A stretch of 33,402 bases of DNA, taken from assembly GCA_037131165.1 (NCBI GenBank), contig JBAXRO010000017.1, positions 1 to 33,402 of the forward strand, read 5' to 3'. The stretch's first letter is position 1; every line of letters starts with the position of its first letter. This DNA comes from WLNJ01 sp037131165 (lineage in GTDB: Bacteria > Actinomycetota > Thermoleophilia > Solirubrobacterales > Solirubrobacteraceae). Shown here in pieces: positions 1-6,919 of this stretch. Under the pieces are notes generated by a model. It searched no databases. It had not been told where the DNA came from and was given only the letters and a program-made list of their open reading frames with translations. The translations under genes and the position numbers were made by a program.

Positions 1-55
1 TCCCCGGCGTTCCCCTGACGATCGGCTCGGTGACTCTCACGAACAGCGGCTCCGG
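1..55 (+). repeat. Direct repeat copy A (identical to 1861-1915)
   Basis: Bases 1-55 are identical to 1861-1915. Further shared blocks follow at the same 1860-bp offset, for example 121-155 with 1981-2015 and 181-206 with 2041-2066, separated by more divergent stretches. The repeat lies in the Ig-like domain of the two paralogous RCC1-type genes. Confidence 0.9.
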
Positions 56-590
56 TGCCTTCCAACTGCTTTCGCAGTCCTGCACCACCGGGCAAGTCGT
101 CACTGCCGGTTCAAGGTGTCCCCTGCGAGTCAGGTTCAGCCCGAAGATCTGGCAACGAGGCGACATCTCAGCCCAAGTAACCGTCACCGACGACTCCCCC
201 GAGGGCACCCACACGATCCCGCTCACCGGCTTCGCCTTGCCACCCGCCTCGTTCACGCTGCAGAACTTCAGCTGGGCGCTGGGTGTCGGACTGGCCAAAC
301 AGTTCGACTGGGAAAGCAGTGACTCCTCCAAGGTGACCCTCACCCTCACGCAACCCGTGACGACAACGGTCACGGTCAAGAAGGGCAAGAAGGTCACCAA
401 GAAGACCGTCACCACGATCAAGCCCGTGACTCTCGTCGCCAACAAGTCCGCGGCAGCCGGCCCAGGTGTTTTCGACTGGAACGGCAAGGTCAACGGCAAG
501 GCCGCCGCCAAGGGCAACTGGACGGCAACGATTACCGCAGTGAGCGCCCGCGGCAAGGCGAGCCTCACCCAGCCGGTCACAATTCGCTGA
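1..590 (+). CDS. Secreted RCC1-repeat/choice-of-anchor protein, C-terminal part (5' end outside window)
   Basis: The reading frame is open from base 3 to a TGA at 588-590, so this is the 3' end of a gene that begins before the window. The visible part holds an Ig-like choice-of-anchor D type domain (T-x-S-G-S-G-A-F, then C-P-L-R-V-R-F-S-P, then T-I-P-L-T-G) followed by a Lys/Thr-rich linker and a FlgD-like Ig fold ending near G-N-W-T-A-T-I-T-A. It is collinear with the C-terminal part of the next gene at a fixed offset of about 1860 bp, so the two are tandem paralogs. By analogy the missing part should carry a signal peptide and RCC1-like repeats. Function is unknown; a surface or secreted binding protein is likely. 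Alternative internal starts such as GTG at 30 are not credible because the homology continues upstream of it. Confidence 0.8.
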   Translation, partial: PGVPLTIGSVTLTNSGSGAFQLLSQSCTTGQVVTAGSRCPLRVRFSPKIWQRGDISAQVTVTDDSPEGTHTIPLTGFALPPASFTLQNFSWALGVGLAKQFDWESSDSSKVTLTLTQPVTTTVTVKKGKKVTKKTVTTIKPVTLVANKSAAAGPGVFDWNGKVNGKAAAKGNWTATITAVSARGKASLTQPVTIR

Positions 591-607
591 GTCCCTGAAC
601 CCGGGAC
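591..607 (+). terminator. Stem-loop right after the stop codon of the first RCC1-type gene
   Basis: A 5-bp stem (GTCCC with GGGAC) encloses a 7-nt loop and starts on the base after the stop codon. There is no T tract. It overlaps the tRNA-like remnant, so the fold may be a leftover of tRNA sequence rather than a real terminator. Confidence 0.35.
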
Positions 608-639
608 CTCACCGTCCCGAACGGAGCATGCTTCCAAGC
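596..639 (-). pseudogene. tRNA-Pro remnant (anticodon arm and flanks)
   Basis: Bases 596-639 align without gaps to 2508-2551 of the intact tRNA-Pro gene with 36 of 44 identities. The match covers the T loop, variable region, anticodon arm and part of the D loop, including the same anticodon loop TTCGGG. The acceptor stem is absent on both sides and the anticodon stem has a T-T mismatch, so it cannot be a working tRNA. It sits directly behind the first RCC1-type gene, in the same order and orientation as the intact tRNA behind the second one. It may be a duplicate that decayed or an old attachment-site half. Confidence 0.7.
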
Positions 640-660
640 CCGAGAAGGCAGTGGGGATCC

Positions 661-689
661 TTGACACAGGTTGAGCGGATAGTTAACGT
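661..689 (+). promoter_or_regulatory. Candidate sigma70-type promoter of the RCC1-repeat gene
   Basis: A perfect -35 hexamer TTGACA (661-666) is followed by a 17-nt spacer and TAACGT (684-689), which fits the loose actinobacterial TANNNT form. It would give a leader of about 115 nt before the ATG at 810. Confidence 0.55.
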
Positions 690-696
690 CGCACGT

Positions 697-746
697 CCTC
701 TAGCGATTACTCAGGGGCGTCTAGCGAGCACTCGGTCATGGATGAC
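697..746 (+). promoter_or_regulatory. Two 14-nt direct repeats 21 bp apart, plus an inverted repeat, in the leader
   Basis: The motif TCTAGCGA-NN-ACTC occurs at 699-712 and again at 720-733, exactly 21 bp apart, which is two helical turns. Directly after it comes the dyad GTCAT-GG-ATGAC (735-746). The cluster lies just downstream of the promoter, where a repressor or a leader-binding factor could act. That role is inferred from position and spacing only. Confidence 0.45.
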
Positions 747-809
747 ATGGCCCGATAGTCGCTGTCGGAAGCGTGTCAGCCGAGCCCAAGCCACGGAGGA
801 GTCGTTCCA

Positions 810-2447
810 ATGAGTCACCTTTCCCGAATGTCCGTCCGTAGAGCCGCCGCCCTTGCAGGCGCAGTCGCGATCTCAGCATCACTCACCGCTGCTGCGGTGG
901 GCACGTCCTCCGCGCAGGCTGCCACGTTCCCTTCGATCTCCGCCGGCCAGGAGCACACCTGCGCCATCAAGACCAACGACACAGTCGTCTGCTGGGGCAA
1001 CAACGTCTGGGGTCAATCGAGCGTGCCAACGGACCTCGGCACCATCAAACAGATCACCGCTGGCGGCGCCTACGCATGCGCCATGAAGACCAACGACACA
1101 GCCGCCTGCTGGGGCAACAACGTCTTCGGTCAAGTGAGCGTGCCAACCGACCTCGGAACCGTCAAACAGATCAGCGCCGGGCTCTTCCACTCCTGCGCGA
1201 TCAAGATCAACGACACAGTCGTCTGCTGGGGCTGGAACCTCTACGGTCAGTCGAGCGTGCCGGCAGACCTCGGAGCCGTCAAACAGATCACCGGTGTCGA
1301 GAACCACACCTGCGCGATCAAGGCCAACGACACAGTCGTCTGCTGGGGCAACAACGCCGACGGTCGGTCGAGCGTGCCAACGGACCTCGGAACCGTCAAA
1401 CAGATCACCGCTGGCGGCGCCCACACCTGCGCAATCAGGACCAACGACACAGCCATCTGCTGGGGCAACAACGTCCGGGGTCAATCGAGCGTGCCAACGG
1501 AACTCGGAACCGTCAAACAGATCACCGCCGGCTACGGCCACACCTGCGCGATCAAGGCCAACGACACAGCCACCTGCTGGGGATGGGACCGGGACGGTCA
1601 GTCGAGCGTGCCGGCAGACCTCGGAACCGTCAAACAGATCACCGCCGCCTACCTCCACACCTGCGCCATCAAGACCAACGGAACAGCCGCCTGCTGGGGC
1701 TCCAACAACAACGGTCGGTCGAGCGTGCCCGCGGGTGCTTTCCCGAGCCTCTCGGGCGCCCTGGTCGACCTAGGTGATGCGAGCGGCCTTGACTTCGGAG
1801 ATGTGACCGGCGGTCAGCGCAGCATCGCGCTCAAGTCGTTCATCACCAGCTCACCTTCACTCCCCGGCGTTCCCCTGACGATCGGCTCGGTGACTCTCAC
1901 GAACAGCGGCTCCGGCGCATTTCAGATTCTCCCGAAGCCCTGCACCGCCGGGCAGGTCCTCAATGACGGTGCAAGCTGCCCCCTGCGAGTCAGGTTCAGC
2001 CCGAAGATCTGGCAGCGCGGAGACATCCCTGGCCAAGTCGCCGTCACCGACGACTCCCCCGAGGGCTCACACACGATTCCCCTGACCGGCACAGCCCTCC
2101 AACCGCCGGTGTTCATCCTCCAGAACACCACGGCCACACCCGCCCCGGCCAAGGTCGACTTCAACTGTGAGACCAGCGACGACTCGCAGGTCACGATCCC
2201 GATCGCCCAACCCGTCACGACCACCATCAAGGTCAAGAAGGGCAGGAAGACCACCACCAAGAAGGTCACGACCATCAAGCAACTGCCGATCACGACCATC
2301 CCGAAAGCAACCGCCGGACCCGGCACCTGGAGCTGGAACCTAAGGATCGGCAAGACCAACGCAGCCAAAGGCACCTGGACCTGGATCCTCACCGCCAAGA
2401 GCGCCCGCGGCACCCTCACCAAGACCGCCAGCGTCACCCTCGGCTGA
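810..2447 (+). CDS. Secreted RCC1-repeat protein with choice-of-anchor D and FlgD-like Ig domains
   Basis: The start ATG at 810 has a GGAGGA (795-800) 9 nt upstream. Residues 1-37 form a signal peptide (Arg-rich start, Ala/Leu core, cleavage around A-Q-A/A). Residues 39-311 are seven RCC1-like repeats of 39 residues, each with H-T-C-A-I-K, C-W-G and G-Q-S-S-V-P, with two cysteines per repeat. About residues 330-430 form a choice-of-anchor D type Ig-like domain, and the last 100 or so residues a Lys/Thr linker and a FlgD-like Ig fold. RCC1-type repeats normally build a beta propeller; seven is the standard blade count. The protein is probably exported and may bind proteins or polymers outside the cell; no enzyme motif is visible. 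It is 545 residues long, and the incomplete gene before it is its tandem paralog. The target and function are unknown. Confidence 0.85.
   Translation: MSHLSRMSVRRAAALAGAVAISASLTAAAVGTSSAQAATFPSISAGQEHTCAIKTNDTVVCWGNNVWGQSSVPTDLGTIKQITAGGAYACAMKTNDTAACWGNNVFGQVSVPTDLGTVKQISAGLFHSCAIKINDTVVCWGWNLYGQSSVPADLGAVKQITGVENHTCAIKANDTVVCWGNNADGRSSVPTDLGTVKQITAGGAHTCAIRTNDTAICWGNNVRGQSSVPTELGTVKQITAGYGHTCAIKANDTATCWGWDRDGQSSVPADLGTVKQITAAYLHTCAIKTNGTAACWGSNNNGRSSVPAGAFPSLSGALVDLGDASGLDFGDVTGGQRSIALKSFITSSPSLPGVPLTIGSVTLTNSGSGAFQILPKPCTAGQVLNDGASCPLRVRFSPKIWQRGDIPGQVAVTDDSPEGSHTIPLTGTALQPPVFILQNTTATPAPAKVDFNCETSDDSQVTIPIAQPVTTTIKVKKGRKTTTKKVTTIKQLPITTIPKATAGPGTWSWNLRIGKTNAAKGTWTWILTAKSARGTLTKTASVTLG
924..1742 (+). 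repeat. Seven in-frame 117-bp tandem repeats encoding RCC1-like blades
   Basis: Seven units of 117 bp (39 codons) run from 924 to 1742. The segment encoding V-K-Q-I-T recurs with strict 117-bp spacing (for example 1047 and 1164), and the units are very similar at base level, not only in protein. Such arrays can gain or lose units in frame. Confidence 0.85.
1861..1915 (+). repeat. Direct repeat copy B (identical to 1-55)
   Basis: Second copy of the 55-bp block found at 1-55, in the Ig-like domain of the complete paralog. The perfect identity next to more divergent blocks suggests a recent duplication or gene conversion. Confidence 0.9.
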
Positions 2448-2459
2448 CCGGCCACTCAA

Positions 2460-2479
2460 CCGGCGGCGGCGCCCGCCGG
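2460..2479 (+). terminator. Hairpin between the RCC1-repeat gene and tRNA-Pro
   Basis: CCGGCGG and CCGCCGG form a perfect 7-bp stem around a 6-nt loop, 12 nt after the stop codon. It has no T tract on the plus strand. It lies between convergent units and could end both the RCC1-type gene and the tRNA transcript. Confidence 0.5.
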
Positions 2480-2491
2480 CCAACTTGAAAA

Positions 2492-2565
2492 TCGGGGCGC
2501 TCGGATTTGAACCGAGGACCTCACCGACCCGAACGGTGCGCGCTACCAGGCTGCGCCACGCCCCG
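2492..2565 (-). tRNA. tRNA-Pro, anticodon CGG
   Basis: On the minus strand the 74 nt fold into a full cloverleaf. The acceptor stem is CGGGGCG with CGCCCCG, the D arm GCGC with GCGC, the anticodon stem CACCG with CGGTG around the loop TTCGGGT (anticodon CGG, G at 37), and the T arm CTCGG with CCGAG around TTCAAAT. The discriminator base is A and CCA is not encoded. A degraded copy of its middle part lies at 596-639. Confidence 0.95.
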
Positions 2566-2580
2566 AAGTTCGCTGAGTGT

Positions 2581-2611
2581 ACCCGGAAGCGGCGATCCGC
2601 TGCTCCCGGGT
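2581..2611 (-). terminator. Two-part stem-loop behind the sulfate assimilation operon
   Basis: ACCCGG (2581-2586) pairs with CCGGGT (2606-2611), and inside it AGCGG pairs with CCGCT around a CGAT loop. It begins 11 nt past the stop codon of the sulfite reductase gene on the minus strand and before tRNA-Pro, so it probably ends the cys operon transcript. Confidence 0.55.
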
Positions 2612-2621
2612 CACGCAGGCG

Positions 2622-4424
2622 TCAGACCGCGCACTCCCCTTCGCCGCGCTCGACGACGAACGGTCGGTCGCGGTTCCAGTCGACGAACTCATCAACGGTC
2701 TCGTCGGTGTACTCGGAGGGCAGGGCGAGCTCCCTCGCCTCGTCCTCGAACGCCGTCGTTCCGACCCGTTCGGCGAAGTCGTTGAACTCTTCGCCCTCGT
2801 TGCGGCCCTCCTCGTAGAACTTGAGCCACCGCTCGACGACGTCCGGCACGCGCTTGGCGGGCAGGCGCAGCTTCAGCCTCGTGCCGTAGACGACGTTGCC
2901 TCCCTCGAAGTTGCCCCCGATGTGGGCGACGTAGGCCGGCAGAGTGTGCTCGCCGACCTTGATCGATGCGCCGTAGAAGCCGATGTTGCCGATGTGGTGC
3001 TGTGAGCAGCCGTTCGGGCAGCCGCTCATCTTGATGTGGATCCGCTTCGTCAGAGGGTCGTCGATCTGCAGCGACTCGACCCGCTCCTGGATCGCCTTGT
3101 TGAGGCCCATCGAGGCGGTGATCCCGAGCTTGCAGCTGTCGGTGCCGGGGCAGCTGACCACGTCGGTCACCTGGTCGGCTCCGGGCTCGTCGAGGCCGAG
3201 CTCGCCGAGCCGCTTCCAGACGTCGTAGAGCGACTCGTTGCGCACCCAGCGCAGGACGAGGTTCTGGTGCGCCGTCGTGCGCGCATGGCCGCCACAGAAC
3301 TCCCTCGTGATCGCAGCCAGCCCGCGGAACTGCTCCGGGGTCAGGTCGCCGCGGGTGATCTTCACGTGGACTGTCGAGAAGCCGTCCTGGCGCTGCGGTT
3401 GGACGCTGGCGTCAGCGAAGCGCTGGAACTCACTGAGGTCGCCGTTCGGCGATCCGTAGCTCGACGGCACCGGTGCGGCGCTGGTCTCCTCATCGACGAT
3501 GAACAGCCTGTCGTCGACCGAGAAATCGCGCTGTGACACCCACTCGCCCTTGATTTCCTCGTCCACGAGCTTGCGGAACTCCTCGATCCCGATCTTGTCG
3601 ACGAGGACCTTGATCCTCGCCCGTGCTCGGTTCTCGCGCAGCCAGTCCTGGCGGTCGAAGATCCTGAACACGGCCTCGCTGAGCTTGAGGAACTCGCCGT
3701 CGTCGGCTCCGGCGAACTCCGTCAGGGTCGGTGCGACGCGCGGCATGATCGAAGTGCCCCCGCCGACCCGGATCTCGAATCCGCGGACCCCGTCCCTGAC
3801 CCGCGGGATGAACGCGATGTCGTGGATCCCGGTGATCGCGCGGTCCTCGTCGGTCGCCGTGAACGCCGTCTTGACCTTCCTCGGCATCAGCTGGGTCGTC
3901 TCGTGACGGACGAAGTAGCGGACGTACGCACCCACGTACGGCGTCGGGTCGAACAGCTCGCCCTCGCAGACGCCGGCCCACGGGTCGCCGGTGACGTTGC
4001 GCACCGTGTTGCCGCAACCCTCGCGGGACGAAAGGCCGCTGTCGGAGATGATTCGCATCAGCTCGTGCATGTTCTCCAGCGGCACGTGGTGGATCTGGAT
4101 CGCCTGACGGGTCGTGATGTGCGCTTTGTTGAGCGGAGCGAACTTCTCGACCACTTCGGCGAAGCTCTCGAGCTGCTCGGGCGTGATCCCGCCGAACGGA
4201 ACCTTCACCCGGATCATGTTCACTCCCGGCTGACGCTGGCCGTAGACGCCCTGCTTGAGGCGGAATCCGATGAACTTCGTCTCCTCGAGGTCACCTCCGA
4301 TGAACTTGCCGGCCTCCGTCTCGAAGTCGTCGAACTCCTTGACGATGATCGGGATGATCTTCCCGGGGACGTTCTCGATGTTCTCCGGATCCGATAGCGA
4401 TCCCCTGCCCTTTCCTGCGCTCAT
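2622..4424 (-). CDS. sir: Siroheme/[4Fe-4S] sulfite reductase (ferredoxin-type nitrite/sulfite reductase family)
   Basis: The 600-residue protein has the paired layout of the nitrite/sulfite reductase family. The first ferredoxin-like half has V-Y-G-Q-R-Q near 60-65 and T-T-R-Q-A-I-Q near 104-110, followed by N-T-V-R-N-V near 139-144. The siroheme-[4Fe-4S] site is C425-x5-C431 and C469-x3-C473 (C-P-N-G-C). Such enzymes reduce sulfite to sulfide or nitrite to ammonia with six electrons, in the cytoplasm, usually from ferredoxin. The context (cysH, cysD, cysN upstream in the same direction) points to sulfite; the motifs alone cannot exclude nitrite. The ATG at 4424 has an AAAGGAAGAGGG-type ribosome site. 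It is the last gene of the operon, 58 nt after ssuD, and no flavoprotein (CysJ) gene is nearby, which fits ferredoxin as donor. Confidence 0.9.
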   Translation of the reverse strand: MSAGKGRGSLSDPENIENVPGKIIPIIVKEFDDFETEAGKFIGGDLEETKFIGFRLKQGVYGQRQPGVNMIRVKVPFGGITPEQLESFAEVVEKFAPLNKAHITTRQAIQIHHVPLENMHELMRIISDSGLSSREGCGNTVRNVTGDPWAGVCEGELFDPTPYVGAYVRYFVRHETTQLMPRKVKTAFTATDEDRAITGIHDIAFIPRVRDGVRGFEIRVGGGTSIMPRVAPTLTEFAGADDGEFLKLSEAVFRIFDRQDWLRENRARARIKVLVDKIGIEEFRKLVDEEIKGEWVSQRDFSVDDRLFIVDEETSAAPVPSSYGSPNGDLSEFQRFADASVQPQRQDGFSTVHVKITRGDLTPEQFRGLAAITREFCGGHARTTAHQNLVLRWVRNESLYDVWKRLGELGLDEPGADQVTDVVSCPGTDSCKLGITASMGLNKAIQERVESLQIDDPLTKRIHIKMSGCPNGCSQHHIGNIGFYGASIKVGEHTLPAYVAHIGGNFEGGNVVYGTRLKLRLPAKRVPDVVERWLKFYEEGRNEGEEFNDFAERVGTTAFEDEARELALPSEYTDETVDEFVDWNRDRPFVVERGEGECAV

Positions 4425-4482
4425 CCGTTCCCTCTTCCTTTCCTGTTGATTGATTCGAAACCCGTAATGCCGCTGCAGCCGC

Positions 4483-5568
4483 TCAGGCGACAGCAGCGTC
4501 CTGCGGCGAGGCCACGAGGCCCCGCTCGCGAAGCACCGGCAACAGCCCCTCGCCGACCGTGTAGGCCTCCTCGAGGTGAGGGTGCCCGGAGAGGATCACG
4601 TGGGTGATCCCGACGTCGTGGAACTCGGAGAGCCTGTCGGCGATCTCCTCGTGGCTGCCGACCAGTGCCGTGCCGGCACCGGCCCTGACCAGGCCGACCC
4701 CGGCCCAGAGGTTCTTGCCGACTACGAGATCGTCGGTCGACCCCTTGTGGAGGGCCGCCATTCGCCTCTGGCCCTCGGAAGCACTCGTCTTCTGCGCCTC
4801 GACCATGAACTTGAGGGTCTCGGGGTTCATCGCGGCGACGAGCCTTTCGGTCTCGTTCCATGCCTCGTCGGCGGTGTCCCGCGAGATCGCGTGGACGCGC
4901 AGGCCGAACGCAAGCTCCCGGTCGTGCTCGGCTGCCATCCCTCGCAGCCGTTCGATCCGCTCCTGCATCACGTCGAGCGGCTCGCACCACGAGAGCTGGA
5001 CATCCACGTGCTTGGCCGCGATCCTGTCGGCGGCCTCCGAGACCCCACCGAAGAAGACCGGCGGCGGCTCGACCGGGAACGGCCCCGCCATCGCCTGCTC
5101 GACCTTGTAGAAGTCGCCCTCGAAGTCGAACGGGCCGTTGAAGGCACCGCGGAAGATCGTCAGGAACTCGTCGAGCCGCCCGTAGCGCTCCTCCTTCGAG
5201 TCCCATTCGCCGAACCGCTTGAGCTCGCCCTCCTCGCCGCCGACGACGATGTTGAGGATCAGCCTGCCGTTGGTCGCACGCTGGTAGGTGCCCGACATCT
5301 GGGCGATCAGGGTCGGTGCAGTCGCACCGGGACGCAGGGCGACGATGAACTTGCTCCGCTCGGTCGCTGCCGCGACGTGCGAGGTCATGAGCCACGGGTC
5401 CTCGCACCACGAGCCGACCGGGGTCAGCATCCCCTCGAACCCGAGCCTGTCGGCGGCCATGCCGACTTCGCTGAGGTACTCGACGGTCGGGTGGCGGAAG
5501 TGACCGGTCCCGTCGATGTTGCGGCTGTCGCCCAATCCGGGCAGGAACCAATGCACGTTGAGGCTCAT
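4483..5568 (-). CDS. ssuD: FMNH2-dependent alkanesulfonate monooxygenase (SsuD)
   Basis: This 361-residue luciferase-like flavin monooxygenase matches SsuD along its length. It begins M-S-L-N and has F-L-P-G-L-G-D, then C55 in S-W-C-E-D, R224 and H226 in F-G-L-R-V-H, R295 in L-V-R-A-G-A-G, and Y336 in H-L-E-E-A-Y. These correspond to the catalytic or binding residues Cys54, Arg226, His228, Arg297 and Tyr331 of the E. coli enzyme. It would cleave C2 and longer alkanesulfonates to aldehyde and sulfite. I chose the ATG at 5568 because it fits the family N-terminus and has a GGGGGAG site upstream; a TTG at 5637 overlapping cysN is possible but adds 23 unmatched residues. The flavin reductase SsuE and the SsuABC transporter are not in the window. 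It lies between cysN and the sulfite reductase gene. Confidence 0.88.
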   Translation of the reverse strand: MSLNVHWFLPGLGDSRNIDGTGHFRHPTVEYLSEVGMAADRLGFEGMLTPVGSWCEDPWLMTSHVAAATERSKFIVALRPGATAPTLIAQMSGTYQRATNGRLILNIVVGGEEGELKRFGEWDSKEERYGRLDEFLTIFRGAFNGPFDFEGDFYKVEQAMAGPFPVEPPPVFFGGVSEAADRIAAKHVDVQLSWCEPLDVMQERIERLRGMAAEHDRELAFGLRVHAISRDTADEAWNETERLVAAMNPETLKFMVEAQKTSASEGQRRMAALHKGSTDDLVVGKNLWAGVGLVRAGAGTALVGSHEEIADRLSEFHDVGITHVILSGHPHLEEAYTVGEGLLPVLRERGLVASPQDAAVA

Positions 5569-5629
5569 GAGCTCTCCACTCCCCCTTGCGTCTCTCCACT
5601 CCGCCCCGATGGCGGAACGCTCGAGCTCA

Positions 5630-6919
5630 TCATCCAACCATCCCCGCCGCGACGGTGTCGTTGGTTGCCTCGTCGATCAGGATGAAGGCCCCGGTCCCGC
5701 GGATCCGTGAGTACGGGTCGAGAGCGAGAGGTGCACTGGTGCGGATCTTCACCCTTCCGAGATCGTTGACCTCGAGGGTCGTGGCGGAGTCGTCTGGCTC
5801 GAGAGTCTCGAGGTCGAGCCGCGCATCGACCGAGTCGACGATCGCCTTGACGGTGTTGGTCGCCTGCTTGATCAGGTAGCGCCCGCCAACCTCGAGCGGC
5901 CGCTCGCTCATCCAGCAGACATCGGCCTCGAAGGAGCGCTCGACAGTGGCCGGCGACCCGGCGGCGGCCAGCAGGGCGCCGCGCGAGATGTCGACATCCT
6001 CCTCGAGGCGGATCGTCACGCTCATCGGGGCGAACGCCTCCTCCACCGGCCCCGTCGGCGAGTCGATCGCGCTGACGGTCGCCTGCAACCCGGATGGCTG
6101 GACTTCGATCCGATCGCCGACCCTGACCACTCCGGCCACCACCTGCCCCGCGTAGCCGCGGTAGTCAGGATGGTCGGCGCTGTGGGGCCGGATCACCCAC
6201 TGGACCGGGAACCGCAGCGGCTCCCTGTCGAGACCGACCGCGATCGGCGCGCTCTCGAGGATCTCGAGCAGTGACGGCCCGGCGTACCAGTCCGCGCTGC
6301 TCGAGCGCTCGACGATGTTGTCGCCTTGGAGAGCGCTGATCGGCACCGCCTCGAACTCGCCGTGCCCAAGGCGCTCGGCCACTTCGGCGAACTCGCCCCT
6401 GACCCTCTCGAACGTCTCCTGATCCCAGTCGACGAGATCCATCTTGTTGACGCAAAGCACGAGGTTCGGGATCCCCAGGAGTGATGCGACGGCGGCGTGG
6501 CGTCGCGACTGCTCGACCACCCCGGCTCGGGCATCGACGAGCACCAGCGCAAGGTCGGCGGTGGAGGCGCCCGTGACCATGTTGCGCGTGTACTGGCTGT
6601 GGCCGGGGGTGTCGGCGATGATGAACCGACGCTTGGCGGTCTGGAAGTAGCGGTAGGCGACGTCGATCGTGATTCCCTGTTCGCGCTCGGCCCTGAGGCC
6701 GTCGGTCAGAAGGGCGAGGTCGAGGTAGTCGTCGCCGCGGCGAACGCTCGCGTCGCGGACCTGCTCGAGCTGGTCGCTGAAGATCTGGCGGGAATCGTGC
6801 AGGAGCCTGCCGATCAGCGTGCTCTTGCCGTCGTCGACCGAACCGACCGTCGCGAAGCGCAGCAGCTCTGCGGCGCCGGTGTCGACGGACTCGACCAATC
6901 CGGTCTCGGTTGCGGGCAT
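5630..6919 (-). CDS. cysN: Sulfate adenylyltransferase subunit 1, GTPase (CysN)
   Basis: The 429-residue protein is an EF-Tu-like GTPase. It has G1 G-S-V-D-D-G-K-S (26-33), G3 D-T-P-G-H (103-107) and G4 N-K-M-D (158-161), followed by two beta-barrel domains. With CysD it forms ATP sulfurylase, coupling GTP hydrolysis to formation of adenosine 5'-phosphosulfate (APS) from sulfate and ATP. It stops after the second barrel and has no fused APS kinase, unlike CysNC proteins. Its ATG shares one base with the cysD stop (TGATG), so the two are translationally coupled. Confidence 0.95.
   Translation of the reverse strand: MPATETGLVESVDTGAAELLRFATVGSVDDGKSTLIGRLLHDSRQIFSDQLEQVRDASVRRGDDYLDLALLTDGLRAEREQGITIDVAYRYFQTAKRRFIIADTPGHSQYTRNMVTGASTADLALVLVDARAGVVEQSRRHAAVASLLGIPNLVLCVNKMDLVDWDQETFERVRGEFAEVAERLGHGEFEAVPISALQGDNIVERSSSADWYAGPSLLEILESAPIAVGLDREPLRFPVQWVIRPHSADHPDYRGYAGQVVAGVVRVGDRIEVQPSGLQATVSAIDSPTGPVEEAFAPMSVTIRLEEDVDISRGALLAAAGSPATVERSFEADVCWMSERPLEVGGRYLIKQATNTVKAIVDSVDARLDLETLEPDDSATTLEVNDLGRVKIRTSAPLALDPYSRIRGTGAFILIDEATNDTVAAGMVG

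Noticed and set aside
596..639. Second functional tRNA-Pro gene
   Set aside because: The acceptor stem is missing and the anticodon stem is mismatched, so it cannot fold as a tRNA.
879..1658. Minus-strand open frame with repeats over the RCC1-type gene
   Set aside because: It mirrors the 117-bp repeats on the other strand; no start signal and no domain pattern.
924..1742. Possible CRISPR-like array
   Set aside because: The repeats are 117 bp, contiguous and in frame with a known protein repeat; there are no spacers and no cas genes.
4421..5599. Long minus-strand open frame of about 390 codons over ssuD
   Set aside because: Arg/Gly-rich shadow of ssuD in another frame; ssuD has clear homology and catalytic residues.
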